This document shows, in pieces, positions 34,901 through 46,295 of a stretch of 64,000 nucleotides of DNA. The DNA lies in the NCBI RefSeq assembly GCF_033115175.1, contig NC_084834.1:7847294-7911293 (forward strand), in the 5' to 3' direction. The notes below the pieces were generated by a model. It worked only from the letters and a program-made list of their open reading frames with translations. It searched no databases and had not been told where the DNA came from. Every line of letters begins with the position of its first letter. The first letter of the stretch is position 1. The DNA is from Lepus europaeus. Lineage: Eukaryota > Chordata > Mammalia > Lagomorpha > Leporidae. The position numbers and the translations under genes are program-made.

Positions 34901-35228
34901 GGGGCCAGTGCTGTGGCACACTAGGTTAATCCTCTGCCTGTGGTGCCTACATCCCATTTGGCTGCCCATTCTAGTCCCGGCTGATCCACTTCTGATCCAG
35001 CTCTCTGCTGTGGCCTGGGAAAGCAATCAAAGATGGTCCAAGTCCTTGGACCCCTGCACCCATGTGAGAGACCTAGAAGAAACTCCTGGCTCCTGGCTTA
35101 GGATTGGCACAGCTCCAGCTGATGCAGCCTTTTGGGGAGTGAACCAGCAGATAGACGACCTTTATATCTGTCCCTTCCTCTCGCTCTCTGTAACTCTACC
35201 TCTCAACTAAATAAAATAAAATCTTTAA
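34901..35228 (+). mobile_element. C-SINE, older-type
   Basis: Flanked by AAAAATTCTGGAG on both sides. Confidence 0.9.
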
Positions 35229-35443
35229 AAAAAATTCTGGAGTTCAATAATGGTAAAGTCAAAGTGGTTGCAAAGCCACATCCCTTCTGGAGGTTGTAAG
35301 GAGAAATGGGTTCTTTCCTTCTTGCCTCTTCCAGCTTCCAGGGACACCTGCACTTCTTGGCTCCTGGCCCTTCCTCCACCTCCAAGGCCATCCGCAGAGA
35401 CTCTCTTGCCTTCCTAGTTCTCTACAGGGTAGGAATGTTTTTT

Positions 35444-35628
35444 CTTGCCATGGGCCATTTGGATATTTACAACATCATTCAGAAGCCGTACAAAATTATC
35501 AACTTGAAAACTAGCCTGCTATAGACTTATTGGATTTTGGGTCCTGCTTGTGGTTGTCTGGACAGAGCCAGACCAATGCTTTTGTGGGTATTACATGGCC
35601 TGTGGGCTGGACGTTCCCCACCCCTGCC
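35444..35628. mobile_element. DNA-transposon-like insert, hAT-type guess
   Basis: The end GGGCTGGACGTTCCCCACCCCTG resembles hAT-family non-autonomous element ends. The piece breaks the surrounding LTR-like repeat. Confidence 0.3.
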
Positions 35629-35790
35629 TTATAAGGATCCTTGTGAGTATGCCGGGCCCACTCAGGTAATTCTGTATAATCTCCACGTCCCACAAAATTT
35701 AATTTAATCACATCAGCAAAGTCTCTTGCCTTGTAAAAGTATTCACGGGTCTTGGAATTACACATGAACAACGTTGGGGGAGGGTGTTTT

Positions 35791-36257
35791 ATTTATTGCA
35801 GTCTGTGTCTTGGCCTGACTCACACGAGTCCCACTCATCTCAACATCCCCAGTCTCAGCCTGTTCTACCAAGGTATTCATTACACAACCATGTATGACCG
35901 TGTTTCAAAAGTCACAGAACTGTGTAGCAACAGCAAATTGTATTGAACACAGTGTTAAAACATGGCATAGGAAAATCAGAAACAGAAAAGGGACTGAGAA
36001 GAAATAACCAATGACATGAGAGGAATCTGAAAGATTGCATGTAAGGTGGGTGTGATGAATTCAAATGCAACTGAGATCCAGGATCTGGGGTGAGAGCTGG
36101 TCTAGCAGCAAGGACACCCCAGGTGAGACCATGACAGGTTGGTTGGTTGTTGTCTGTGGAATACTGGAGGCAGAACTCAGACGTGGGTTTGAGAGAGAAT
36201 CAGAGAAGAGGAAGTAAAGATAGTTAACATACGAAGGTACATTAAGAAGTTTGTATG
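35791..36257. other. Unassigned intergenic sequence
   Basis: No gene or repeat family recognised. Confidence 0.35.
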
Positions 36258-36572
36258 GGACCTGGCACTGTGGCGCTGTGAGTTAAGCTGCTGTTTGCGA
36301 GGTCAGCATCCCATTTTAGAGTGCCAGTTCGCGTCTCGGCTGCTCTGCTTTCAATCCAGTTCCCTGCTTATGCATCCTGGGAAGGAGCGGAAAATGTCTC
36401 AAACGTTTGAGCCCCCTGAATGGAGTTCAGGACTCCATGCTTTGGCCTGACCCAGCCCTGGCCATTGTAGCCATTTAGAGAGCTAACCAGTAACAGAAGA
36501 TGCTTCTTTCTCTCTTTCTCTTCCTCTCTCCCCCTCTCCCCCTTTCCCTCTGTCAGTCTTCCTTTCAAATAT
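36258..36572 (+). mobile_element. C-SINE, ancient diverged copy
   Basis: Head CCTGGCACTGTGGCGCTGTG, body and CT tail recognisable. Confidence 0.7.
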
Positions 36573-36682
36573 TTTTTAAAAGTTTGTGAGAAAATGGAAT
36601 TAAAAGATACATTTATTTTGGTGCAATTTTTTTAAAATTCATGCAGTTTTTTCTTGCATCTTTCATGAACTTTTTAAAGATC
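36573..36682. mobile_element. Mariner-like MITE
   Basis: AAAAGTTTGTGAGAAAATGG at the left and CTTTCATGAACTTTTTAAAG at the right form an inverted repeat. TTATTTTGGTGCAATTTTTT lies between. Confidence 0.6.
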
Positions 36683-37304
36683 CTCGTAGACCAGTGCTTC
36701 TCACAGTGCCAGGCATCTTCAGCTCTTTGTTATTGGTCTCTGAAGAGACCATAAGCTTGCAGGAGAGTGTAAACCAGCAAAGTGCTGCTTTTACTAAGAA
36801 ATCTTACTATTAAAAAAAAAATACAGCTATTGTAAATAGTATTTTGGGGAAAGTGTTGGTTTATATTTGCCCCAAGAACTTTCATTCCTCACAGGGTGGT
36901 GGCTCTTGGTGGGCAGGCAGCAAGCAGTCTGCCTGGGGCTCTGGAACATCTTCTCTAAAACTGCCACATTTTTACAGTTGTTTCTTCTCCTACCCTTTCA
37001 TCCTTGGGAATTTATGCTCCCAAAAAATTCATTATTATATTCGCAGTGGTGTTTCAAGAGGAACTACATTCAACTTTCAACTGCTGTCTTCTCTTGGAGC
37101 ACCAGGATTTCTCTGCATGCATGGCATTTATTACTACTCAAAAAGCATTTTATTAAATGCATTGAGTTATGCTTTACAACTTTTATGTAGAATATTTATT
37201 GATTCATTAGAAAATAATACATAGTCACTGTAAAAATGATAAGGAAATAAGTCAAAAACTATTTTCTTCTCCTTGTCCAACCTGTCCACCTTTAAAAACT
37301 TTTT
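36683..37304. other. Unassigned intergenic sequence
   Basis: Two overlapping open frames of 107 and 126 codons (36844-37224) show no domain and are probably chance. Confidence 0.35.
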
Positions 37305-37455
37305 AAAAAATTATCTTATTTACTTGAAAGGCAGAAGGACAGAGAGAGAGATCTTCCAAATACCCAGAACAGCCAGGGATGGTGCTGATCTCCCCGTTAG
37401 GTGGCTTTTTAAGATGTATGTTTTCATTTGAAAGGCAGAGTGATAGAAAGAGGGT
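37305..37455 (-). mobile_element. Two C-SINE tail fragments
   Basis: Each begins with the tail motif (TTACTTGAAAGGCAGA and TTCATTTGAAAGGCAGAG). The bodies are missing. Confidence 0.55.
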
Positions 37456-37462
37456 TTGAGAA

Positions 37463-37740
37463 GGCCGGCGCCGTGGCTTAACAGGCTAATCCTCTGCCTT
37501 GTGGCACCAGCACACCGGGTTCTAGTCCCGGTTGGGGCGCCAGATTCTATCCCAGTTGCCCCTCTTCCAGGCCAGCTCTCTGCTATGGCCCGGGAAGGCA
37601 GTGGAGGATGGCCCAAGTCCTTGGGCCCTGCACCCGCATGGGAGACCAGGAGAAGCACCTGGCTCCTGGCTTCAGATTGGCAGAGTTGGCCATAGCGGCC
37701 ATTTGGGGAGTGAACCAACGGAAGGAAGACCTTTCTCTCA

Positions 37741-37772
<32 letters not shown>

Positions 37773-37802
37773 TTCTATAACTCTACCTGTCAAATAAATA
37801 AA

Positions 37803-37803
<1 letters not shown>
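37463..37803 (+). mobile_element. C-SINE, intermediate type
   Basis: GGCCGGCGCCGTGGCTTAAC head with a CT-rich run and a tail of AAATAAATAAAT. Confidence 0.92.
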
Positions 37804-37835
<32 letters not shown>

Positions 37836-37836
37836 C
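37804..37836. repeat. (TG)n(TA)n microsatellite
   Basis: Grows from the tail of the preceding SINE. Confidence 0.9.
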
Positions 37837-38034
37837 AAGCTTTTTATCATTTCTGTGACAATTGGAAATCATTAATATGAAATATTTCCTTCTCAAATTT
37901 AATGGTTCATCTTTAACACTGAAAGTCTTTGAATCAACTGGAATGTAGCAGATATGAATTAAAAGGCAGGGACAGGAGCTACTTTTTTTCCCTTGATACT
38001 TTAATACTATTCCTTTTTTAAAAATACTCAATTA

Positions 38035-38340
38035 AAATTTTATTTGTGTGTTTTCTTTTTATTCTGAGAGAGAGAGAGATTTTTTTCAGTTCACTGGCTC
38101 ACCCTCCAAATACCTTCAATGTCTGGGGCTGGACCAGGTTGAAACCATGAGCTAGGAACTCAGTCCGAGTCTTCCACATGGGTAGCAGGGACGTAAGTAC
38201 TTGAGCCATCACCTTGCAGGATGCACAGGAGCAGGAAGCTAGAATCAGACACACACACTTTACCGCCGTTTCACTGGGACTCAGACCCACTGTTACGGGA
38301 TGCAAGTGCCCCAAGTGGCATCTCAACAAATGCCCTCCCC
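38035..38340 (-). mobile_element. C-SINE, ancient diverged copy
   Basis: Recognisable CTCAGTCCGAGTCTTCCACA and AACAAATGCCCTCCCC segments. Confidence 0.55.
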
Positions 38341-38639
38341 ATGAATACAATGTATTGAATCAGCCACCTTTTCAGTGGTGATTGAAGTGCCACATTTTAT
38401 ATACTAATTTCCCACAAATACTTTGGTCTATTTCTACATTTCCCATTTTGTAATTACAGCTGTTAGCACAGTGTTCTTAAAATCTTGTTCAATTAGTCGC
38501 CTGTCATAGACAGATTAGCTGAGGAAGAAAAGTCCTGTTCAGGAGGCTGGTCTCTATCCAAGGGCACAGTAAACCTTTTCAAGTCTCCCTTTGCATCCTT
38601 GGGAGTGTGTGAAATTTGCCTTCAAAACAACCTTGTGTT
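38341..38639. other. Unassigned intergenic sequence
   Basis: No feature recognised. Confidence 0.35.
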
Positions 38640-38941
38640 GCCGGCACACCGGGTTCTAGTCCCGGTTAGGGCGCCGGATTCTATCCTGGTTGCCCCTCTT
38701 CCAGGCCAGCTCTCTGCTATGGCCCAGGAAGGCAGTGGAGGATGGCCCAAGTGCTTGGGCCCTGCACCCGCATGGGAGACCAGGAGAAGCACCTGGCTCC
38801 TGGCTTTGGATCAGCGCGATGCGCTGGCCGCAGCGGCCATTGGAGGGTGAACCAACGGCAAAAAGGAAGACCTTTCTCTCTGTCTCTCTCTCTCACTATC
38901 CACTCTGCCTGTCAAAAAAAAAAAAAAACAAAAAAAAAAAA
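38640..38941 (+). mobile_element. C-SINE, young-type, 5'-truncated
   Basis: Starts at GCCGGCACACCGGGTTCTAG, so box A is missing and box B is kept. Poly-A interrupted by C. Confidence 0.92.
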
Positions 38942-38944
38942 CTT

Positions 38945-39650
38945 GTGTGCTTTATCTGTTTTATTGTTATTGTAAATGAGGCCTTTCTTCAACTCTGTCT
39001 TTTATCTGATGGTTGTTTTTGGATTTGTATATATTACCTTTGCACTTAGCATCTTACTGAAGTCTCTCATCTATGTGTTTTTGGTAATAGTTTTTGAAGT
39101 AGCTTCTTTAGGAGTTTTCTGGGTATTAAATCATATTATGTGCAAATAATAGTTGTTTCACTTCCTTTTCAATCTAGATAGTTCCGTTTTCTTTTATTTA
39201 TCTAAGTATTTTGTTGGAACAATGAAATACCACTAAGACTGAGCATTCTTTTTTTTTTTTTTTAAGATTTATCTATTTATTTGAAAGGCAGAGTTACAGA
39301 GAGAGACATACAGGCAGAGAGATCTTCCATCCGCTGATTCACTCCCCAGATGGCCATGATGGTGGGGTTGAGGCCAGGCTGAAGCCAAGAGTCAGGAGCT
39401 TTTCTTTTAGATCTCCCATGAAGGTGACAGGGACCCAAATACTTGGCCTATCTTCCTTGTTTTCCCAGGCACCCTGGCAGGGAGCTGGATCTGAAGTAGA
39501 GCAACCAGGACACAAATCAGCACCCATATGGGATGCCGGCTTCATAGGTGGCGGCTTTACCTGCTGTGCCACAGCACCGACCCCAAGCATTCTTATCTTA
39601 TTTATGATTTTAAGGGAATCAGATCTGGTATTCCGTAACTTAATCTGTGT
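38945..39650 (-). mobile_element. Old L1 ORF2 fragment split by a SINE
   Basis: TGTTTTATTGTTATTGTAAA, TTTGTATATATTACCTTTGC and TCTTATCTTATTTATGATTT follow complement-strand ORF2 order. The C-SINE at 39250-39583 interrupts it. Confidence 0.55.
39250..39583 (-). mobile_element. C-SINE, older-type
   Basis: Flanks GAGCATTCTTTT and AAGCATTCTTAT look like a diverged TSD. Confidence 0.87.
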
Positions 39651-39651
39651 T

Positions 39652-39976
39652 GTTTTTTTGAAATATTTGCTTATTTTATTTATTTGAAAGGCAGAGAGAC
39701 AGAAAGAGCTCTCCATCTGCTGCTCATTCCTCAAATGACTACAGCTTCTCAAATGCCTGCAGCTGCCTGGGATGGGCCAGGCCAAAGCCAGGAGCCCAGG
39801 ATGAAATCTGGGTCTCCCACATGGGTGGCAGGGAACCAACTACTTGAGCATTACCTGCTACCTCCCAGGGTGCATGAACAGGAAGCTGGGAATGGGAGTT
39901 GAACTTGAACCCAGACACTGCATTATGGGATGCGGGTGTCCCAAGCAGCATCTTAACTGATGTACCAAATGTCCAC
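39652..39976 (-). mobile_element. C-SINE, ancient diverged copy
   Basis: Contains a short tandem copy in the body (CAAATGACTACAGCTTCTCAAATGCC region). Confidence 0.65.
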
Positions 39977-39992
39977 TTTTTTTTTCAGCAGT

Positions 39993-40665
39993 TTTTAAAA
40001 GGCTTATTTATTTATTTATTTGAATTATTTATTTATTTATTTATTAGAGATGAAGAGAGAATGAGAGAAAATCCATCTGCTGGTTCACTCACCAGATGGC
40101 TGTGACAGCCAGGGCTAGGCCAGGCCAAAGCAAGGCGCCAGGAGCTCCATCCTGTCTCCTACATGGGTGGCAGGTGCTAAATACTTGGGCCATCTTCCAC
40201 TGACTTCTTCTTTTTTTTTTTTTCTTTCTTTTTTTTATTTGAAAGACAGAGTTACAGAGAGAGAGAGGTCTTCCATCTACTGGTTCATTCCCCAGATGGC
40301 CTCAACGGCCAGAGCTGCGCTGATCCAAAGCCAGGAGCCAGGAGCTTCTTCCAGGTCTCCCACATGAGTGCAGGGGCCCAAGGACTTGGGCCATCTTCCA
40401 CTGCTTTCTCAGGCCATAGCAGAGAGCTGGATCAGAAGAGGAGCAGCCGGGACTAGAGCTGGCGCCCATAAGGGATGTCGGTGCTTTAGGCCAGGGTCTT
40501 AACCCACTGCGCCACAGCACTGGCCCCATCTTCCACTGACTTCTTAGGTGCATTAGCAGGAACCTGGTTTGAAAGCAGAGTAGTTAGGACTTAAACCAGC
40601 ACTCTGATAATTAAATGTTGAAGTTACAGGTAGTGGCTTAACTTGCTATGCCAGAAGACCACCCC
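39993..40665 (-). mobile_element. C-SINE, ancient copy split by a nested SINE
   Basis: Pieces 39993-40209 and 40527-40665, with a (TTTA)n start. Confidence 0.7.
40210..40526 (-). mobile_element. C-SINE, older-type, nested
   Basis: Perfect 19-bp TSD CATCTTCCACTGACTTCTT at 40191-40209 and 40527-40545. Confidence 0.95.
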
Positions 40666-40732
40666 TTATTTTCTAATATATAATTTATTTTGTTTTATTC
40701 ATTTAAGTTATAAATGCAAATGCTTGACTGTT

Positions 40733-41062
40733 TTTTTTAAAGATTTATTTATTTATTTGAAAAGTAGAATTACAGAGAGGCAGAGGCAGAGAGAGTGAGA
40801 GAGATCTTCCATCCACTGGTTCACTCCCCACATAGCCATGCAACAACTGGCGATGGGCTGATCTGAAGTCGGGAGCCAGGAACTTCTTGGTCTCCCACGT
40901 GGGTGCAGGGGTCCAAGGACTTGGGGCATCTTATACTGCTTTCCTAGGCCATAGCAGAGAACTGTATTGGAAGTGGAGCAGCTGGGACTCAAACCAGTGC
41001 CCATATGGGATGCTGGCACTGCAGGTGGCAGCTTTTACCCACTATGCCATATTGCTGGCCCC
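40733..41062 (-). mobile_element. C-SINE, older-type
   Basis: Full length, from AAAGATTTATTTATTTATTTG to CATATTGCTGGCCCC. Confidence 0.87.
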
Positions 41063-41705
41063 TATACTATTGTAAGAATTTTCCCTATGCTGTTAGGCTT
41101 ATACTTAATTTTTTACATTGTACTGAACATCTTTGTGAGCCTATAGAAATATGCTTTTTACATGTTAGTTTTGCACCTCAGTTTAATCACTTGAAACTAT
41201 ATTGAGATATCTATCCTCATCCCCTGTTTTTTGCTATTTTAACCATAACTACTATGGTTTTACACATCTGTATCATATGTGTGTTGGGCAGGATATTGAC
41301 TACAATTTTTGAGTTTTAAATCATTGCTACATCTGAAATTGATTTGATTATTGAGGGAGAGATATAGGATTTAACCCCATTTATTGAGTAATTTATATTT
41401 CCCCCATTTTGAACTTTCTACTTGAATATATTTTCATTTGCTATAGTCACAGGAACATCTTAAATATTGTTTAGTACGAAATTGGATCAATATTAGTAGG
41501 GCTCTAAAAGGTAAAAAAAAGTCCTTAGTATATTTTTATATACAATCATCAGTGGTAACTTTTTCTGTTGTGTTTAAAAAACTAGTCTTTATGGGTAGGT
41601 AAGAAAGCTATTGATCATCGTGTTTTATAGTTTACCTTCTTGCTTCCTATTAATTTTTCCATTAATTCTTAAATATATATAAACTATCCCCTACAAATAG
41701 GAGGA
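41063..41705 (-). other. AT-rich sequence, possibly more old L1
   Basis: Some segments (GAAATTGATTTGATTATTGA, CCCATTTATTGAGTAATTTA) resemble minus-strand L1 ORF2, too diverged to be sure. Confidence 0.25.
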
Positions 41706-41764
41706 ATCTTCAAGAAGTTCATATTATGAATAAAGTATACATAGATTTCAACACTTTTGCACAG

Positions 41765-42075
41765 AAATAAACATTTTATTTATTTAAATTTCTATTTATT
41801 TTGCTCTTATATATTTGAAAGACAGGCAGGGAGATCATCCATCTGCTGGTTCACTCCCTAAATGCCCACAATGTCATGGCTAGGCAAAGCTGAATCCAGG
41901 CAACTGAACTCAATCCAGGTCTCCTACTTATGTGGCAGGGACTCAAGTACTTAATTCGTAATCTGCCTGCTCAGTGTGCACATTAGCAAGAAGCTGGACT
42001 GGAGCAGAGGAGCGGGGACTCAGACCAGGCACTCTGATATGGATGTGTACATCCAGAGTGGAGTCTTACATTTTT
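41765..42075 (-). mobile_element. C-SINE, ancient diverged copy
   Basis: TCTGCTGGTTCACTCCCTAA and TCAATCCAGGTCTCCTAC remain. Confidence 0.6.
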
Positions 42076-42090
42076 AAATAATTATATATT

Positions 42091-42438
42091 GGCTGGTGCC
42101 GTGGCTTAACAGGCTAATCCTCTGCTTTGCAGCGCCGGCACACCGGGTTCTAGTCCCGGTTGGGGCGCCAGATTCTATCCTGGTTGCCCCTCTTCCAGGC
42201 CAGCTCTCTGCTATGGCCCGGGAAGGCAGTGGAGGATGGCCCAAGTCCTTGGGTCCTGCACCCGCCTGGGAGACCAGGAGAAGCACCTGGCTCCTGGCTT
42301 TGGATCAGCGAGATGTGTCGACCGCAGCAGCCATTGGAGGGTGAACCAACGGCAAAAAGGAAGACCTTTCTCTCTGTCTCTCTCTCTCACTATCCACTCT
42401 GCCTGTCAAAAAAAAAAAAAAAGAAAAGAAAAAAGAAG
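42091..42438 (+). mobile_element. C-SINE, young-type
   Basis: Perfect 15-bp TSD AAATAATTATATATT at 42076-42090 and 42439-42453. Confidence 0.95.
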
Positions 42439-42440
42439 AA

Positions 42441-42747
42441 ATAATTATATATTTATTTGAAAGGAAGAGTGGGAGAGAGAGAGGGAGAGATCAATCTTCC
42501 ATTCACTGGTTCATCCCCCAAATAACTGTAACACCCAGGGCTGGGCCAGGCTGAAGCCAGCAGGCAGGAATTCCATCAGAGTCTCCCATGTGGTCAGCAA
42601 GGACTCGAGTACTTGGGCCATTGTCGGCTGCCTACCAGTATGCACATTAGCAGGAAGCTGGATTGAAAGCAGGAGGTCAAGAACCCTACCCAGACACTGA
42701 TATGGGATGTAGGCACCCGAAGCAGTTGTTCTACCACAACACCCACC
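42441..42747 (-). mobile_element. C-SINE, ancient diverged copy
   Basis: Tail TATTTATTTGAAAGGAAGAG, head CCACAACACCCACCC. Confidence 0.65.
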
Positions 42748-42773
42748 CTTCTTCCACAAACTTTTTGAAGAAC

Positions 42774-42984
42774 CTGTGTAATATTAATTCTGCTCTTTTA
42801 TCCAGTTATATTAATGAACACGTCAAGACAAGTGTAAATAACAGGGAAGGTCAAAATTACCTCTTTCTGTTATTTTGTATTGTGTCCTAGAGATAAGCTT
42901 CTAAGAAGACCTTAGCAAAGATCTCTCAGAGTTCAGCACTTCACAAACAGGAATTGAAAACTGAGCCTCAGAAAAAGCCTTAAA
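42774..42984. other. Unassigned intergenic sequence
   Basis: No feature recognised. Confidence 0.35.
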
Positions 42985-43215
42985 AATTGTTTGTTTATTT
43001 GAAAGGCAGACTGACAGAGGAAGAAACAGAAAGATCCCATTTGGGTGTCAGTTTGAGAAGCTCCCTCTCATGCTTCTGGGAAAGCAGTGAAAGATGGCCC
43101 AAGTGCTTTGGCCCCTGCACCCATGTGGAAGACCCAGAAGAAGCTCCTGGGTCCTGGCTTCAGCCTGGCTCAGCCATGGCCATTGTGGCTATTTGGAGAG
43201 TGAACCAGTGGATGG

Positions 43216-43285
<70 letters not shown>

Positions 43286-43350
43286 CTCCTCTCTCCTTCT
43301 CCCCCTCCTTTCCTCTCTCCTCCTCTGTCTCTAACTTTCAAATAAATTTT
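42985..43350. mobile_element. Fold-back C-SINE composite
   Basis: 42985-43036 is a minus-strand tail piece (TTTATTTGAAAGGCAGACTG). From about 43037 a plus-strand body begins (ATTTGGGTGTCAGTTTGAGA) and runs to the CT tract and AATAAATT tail. Confidence 0.65.
43218..43281 (+). repeat. (CT)n microsatellite
   Basis: Nearly pure CT expanded from the SINE tail. Confidence 0.9.
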
Positions 43351-43394
43351 TTTAAAAACAAGAAAGCAAGATAGTAAGCAAGAAAGAAAATCTT

Positions 43395-43423
43395 TTTTTT
43401 TTTCTTTTTTTACAGGCAGAGTG

Positions 43424-43469
<46 letters not shown>

Positions 43470-43742
43470 TCTTCCTTTTTGCCGTTGGTTCACCCTCCAA
43501 TGGCCGCTGCAGCCGGCGCATCTCGCTGATCCGAAGCCAGGAGCCAGGTGTTTCTCCTGGTCTCCCATGCAGGTGCAGGGCCCAAGGACTTGGGCCATCC
43601 TCCACTGCCTTCCTGGGCCATAGCAGAGAGCTGGCCTGGAAGGGGGGAAACCGGGATAGAATCCGGCACCCCAACCGGGACTAGAACCTGGTGTGTCAGC
43701 GCCACAAGGCAGAGGATTAGCCTGTTAAGCCATGGCGCCGGC
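43395..43742 (-). mobile_element. C-SINE, young-type, nested
   Basis: Perfect 16-bp TSD CAAGAAAGAAAATCTT at 43379-43394 and 43743-43758. Has a long (GA)n at 43430-43464. Confidence 0.95.
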
Positions 43743-43758
43743 CAAGAAAGAAAATCTT

Positions 43759-43982
43759 CTATCCACTGGTTCAACTCCCTAAATGGCCACAACAGCTGGG
43801 GCTAGTCCATGACAAAACCAGGAGACTGCAATTCCATCCGGGTCTCCCACATGTGTGGTAGGGGCCCAAGTATTTGGGCCATCTTCCACTGCCTCCCCAG
43901 GTCCCCAGACAAGGAGCTGAGATTCAAAATAACACTCATATGGGATGCTGGCATCTTAACTCATGGGACACAACACAGGCCC
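43759..43982 (-). mobile_element. C-SINE, older-type, body and head
   Basis: Begins CTATCCACTGGTTCAACTCC and ends ACACAGGCCC. The tail side was the target of the preceding insertion. Confidence 0.7.
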
Positions 43983-44105
43983 TGAAAAACAAGCTTTGAA
44001 GAGTAACTGTTAGAGATTTTATGCCATTTGCTATGCCCCTCTCCTGCCTAAATCCCACACGCTTTAGTTAAACCAGTCTTGGGGAGGGCTATGGTTTTAT
44101 TTAAT

Positions 44106-44432
44106 TTTTTTTTTAAGATTCATTTATTTATTTGAAAGTCAAAGTTACACAGAGAGGAGAGGCAGAGAAAGAGGTCTTCTATCCACTGGTTCACTCCCCA
44201 GTTGGCCGCAACTGCCGAAGCTGCACTGATCCAAAGTCAGGAGCCAGGAGCTTCCTCCAGGTCTTCCACATGGGTGCAGGGGCCCAAAGACTTGGACCAT
44301 CTTTCACTACTTTCCCAGGCCATAGCAGAGAACTGGATCAGAAGTGGAGCAGCCAGGACTTGAACCAGTGTCCATATGGGATGCCAGCACTGCAGGTGGT
44401 GGCTTTTACCGGTATGCCTCAGTCCGGGCCCC
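44106..44432 (-). mobile_element. C-SINE, older-type
   Basis: Full length, head TCAGTCCGGGCCCC. Confidence 0.87.
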
Positions 44433-44449
44433 AGGCTACAGTTTTAAAG

Positions 44450-45230
44450 TGGTCAGGGCAGAACTCAGGGAGAAAATGAGACTGGGTAAAGAGCTGAAGA
44501 TATATTAGAGGTGATCATTTCAAGCAGAAGGAACAGGAAGTGCCCTGCCCTGCAGCTTGGATATGCCTGGTGATCCAAAAGGATGTAAAGGAGAATCGAA
44601 GAGATGACAGGGTGGGAGGTGGGGCAGAATTTCTGGGGCCCTGAAGGTCATAGTCAGGATTTTGGTCTTTACTGAGTAAGATAGGGAACTATTACAGTAA
44701 TGACTTCATGTCCATTTAAAAAATATTACTTGATTTATTTGAAAGGCAGACTTACAGAGACAGAAGGAAAGACAGAGAAAGAGAAATCTTCCATCTGCTA
44801 GTTCACTCCCCACATGGCTGTAATAGCTGGAGCTGGGCCAGGCCAAGTCAGGGGCCTGCTTCATCCAGATCTCCCATGTCGTAGCCAAGGCCCAAACCCT
44901 TGGGCCATTTTCCACTGCCTTTCCCAGGCCATCAGCAAGGAGCTGGATCAGAAGTGGAGAGGCCAGACACGAACCAGTTCCCATAGGGGATGGTGGCGTT
45001 GCAGGCAGCGGCTTTGCCCACTGTGCCACAGCGTCAGCTCCTTCATGTCCATTTTCAGAAGGGTCTCCTTCAGTGTTCTGTTAAAGCAGATCTTTGTATG
45101 TGAGTGGGGGTAGAGAGTGGTTAGAAGCATTAAGACTGCTTACCAGACTACCATCATCTAGGCGAAGATGATGGTGGCCAGAGAGCAGCACTGAAGAAGC
45201 TGAGAAGTGGTTAGATCCTGGGTCTAGTTT
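44450..45230 (-). mobile_element. Ancient L2-like remnant split by a SINE
   Basis: CAAGCAGAAGGAACAGGAAG, CCCTGAAGGTCATAGTCAGG and GATGATGGTGGCCAGAGAGC follow the order of a known old repeat (complement of an L2-like 3' region). The C-SINE at 44718-45040 divides it. Confidence 0.5.
44718..45040 (-). mobile_element. C-SINE, older-type
   Basis: Perfect 14-bp TSD CTTCATGTCCATTT at 44704-44717 and 45041-45054. Confidence 0.93.
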
Positions 45231-45231
45231 C

Positions 45232-45570
45232 TTTTTTAAACTTTCATTTATTTTAAAGGCAGAGAGGTGGGTGGGAGGGGAGAGGGAGAAAGAGACAGAC
45301 AGAGACAGAGGCAGATCTTCCATCTGCTATTTCACTTCTCAAATGCCCACAACAGCTGGGGCTGGGCTAAGCTGAAGCCAGGAGCCAGGAACTCAGTCTG
45401 AACCTCCCACATGGGTGGCAGGAACCCAGGTACTTGGGCCATCAACTGCTACCTCCCATGGTGTGCAACAGCAGGAAGCTGCAACCAGGAGCAGAGCTGG
45501 GACATGGGTGGTATGTAATGTCTGCACATCAAGAGAAATATTAACTGCTAAACCAAAAGCCCACCACTGT
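45232..45570 (-). mobile_element. C-SINE, ancient diverged copy
   Basis: CAAATGCCCACAACAGCTGG and AACCAAAAGCCCACC remain. Confidence 0.65.
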
Positions 45571-45598
45571 TTTCTACATTTTTAAAAGCACCTGTGAT

Positions 45599-45917
45599 GG
45601 TCGGCGCTGTGGCATAGCAGTTAAAGCCGCCGCCTGCAGTGTTGGCATCCCACATGAGTGCCGGTTCAAGTCCTGGCTGCTCCACTTCCAATCCAGCTCT
45701 CTAGTATGGCCTGATAAAGCAGTAGATGGTGGCTCAAGACCTTGGGCCCCTGCACCAGCGTGGGAGACCCATAAAAAGTTCCTGACTCCTGGCTTCAGAT
45801 CAGAGCAGCTCTGGCCATGGCTGCCAATTAGGGAGTGAACCAGTGGATGGAAATCCTGTCTACCTCTGCCTCTCTGTTAACTCTACCCTTCAAATAAATA
45901 AATAAATAAATCTTAAC
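45599..45917 (+). mobile_element. C-SINE, older-type
   Basis: Tail AAATAAATAAATAAATAAATC. Confidence 0.88.
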
Positions 45918-45947
45918 GGTCTTATTTATTATTTAGATTTATTTATC

Positions 45948-46244
45948 TTTAAGATTTGTTTATTTATTTGAAAGGCAGAGTTACACAGAGAGAGGAGAGG
46001 CAGAGAGATCTTCCATCTGATGGTTCACTCCCCAATTGGCCGCAACAGTCAGAGCTGCACCAATCTGAAGCCAGGAGCCAGGAACTTCTTCCAGGTCTCC
46101 CACGTTGGTGCAGGGCCCAAGGACCCAGGCCAGAGCAGAGAACTGGATTAGAAGAGGAATAGCTGGGTCTTGAACTGGCGCCCATATGGGATGCTGATGC
46201 TTCAGGCCAGTGCGTTAACCTGCTGCGCCACAGCACCGGCCCCA
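45948..46244 (-). mobile_element. C-SINE, older-type
   Basis: About 35 bp is missing before CAGAGCAGAGAACTGG. The head CACAGCACCGGCCCC is well kept. Confidence 0.87.
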
Positions 46245-46295
46245 ATAAATAAATCTTTAAAAAATGCACATCTGATCATATTGAGATAGCTCTTG

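Larger units (their letters stand above)
34806..35790 (+). mobile_element. Ancient LTR-like repeat, twice interrupted
   Basis: TTAGTTTACTATTGCTACGT (34816), TGGAGGTTGTAAGGAGAAAT (35290), GGATCCTTGTGAGTATGCCG (35634) and ACATCAGCAAAGTCTCTTGC occur in the order of a common old mammalian LTR-type repeat that I cannot name securely. A C-SINE (34901-35228) and a DNA-transposon-like piece (35444-35628) interrupt it. Confidence 0.45.
41706..42773. mobile_element. Mariner-like MITE split by SINEs
   Basis: Left part 41706-41764 (AATCTTCAAGAAGTTCATAT...) and right end 42748-42773, whose complement is GGTTCTTCAAAAAGTTTGTG. Three C-SINE copies lie between. Confidence 0.45.

Noticed and set aside
43218-43470. 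Regular short repeats resembling an array
   Set aside because: They are (CT)n and (GA)n microsatellites from SINE tails, without unique spacers, so not a CRISPR array.
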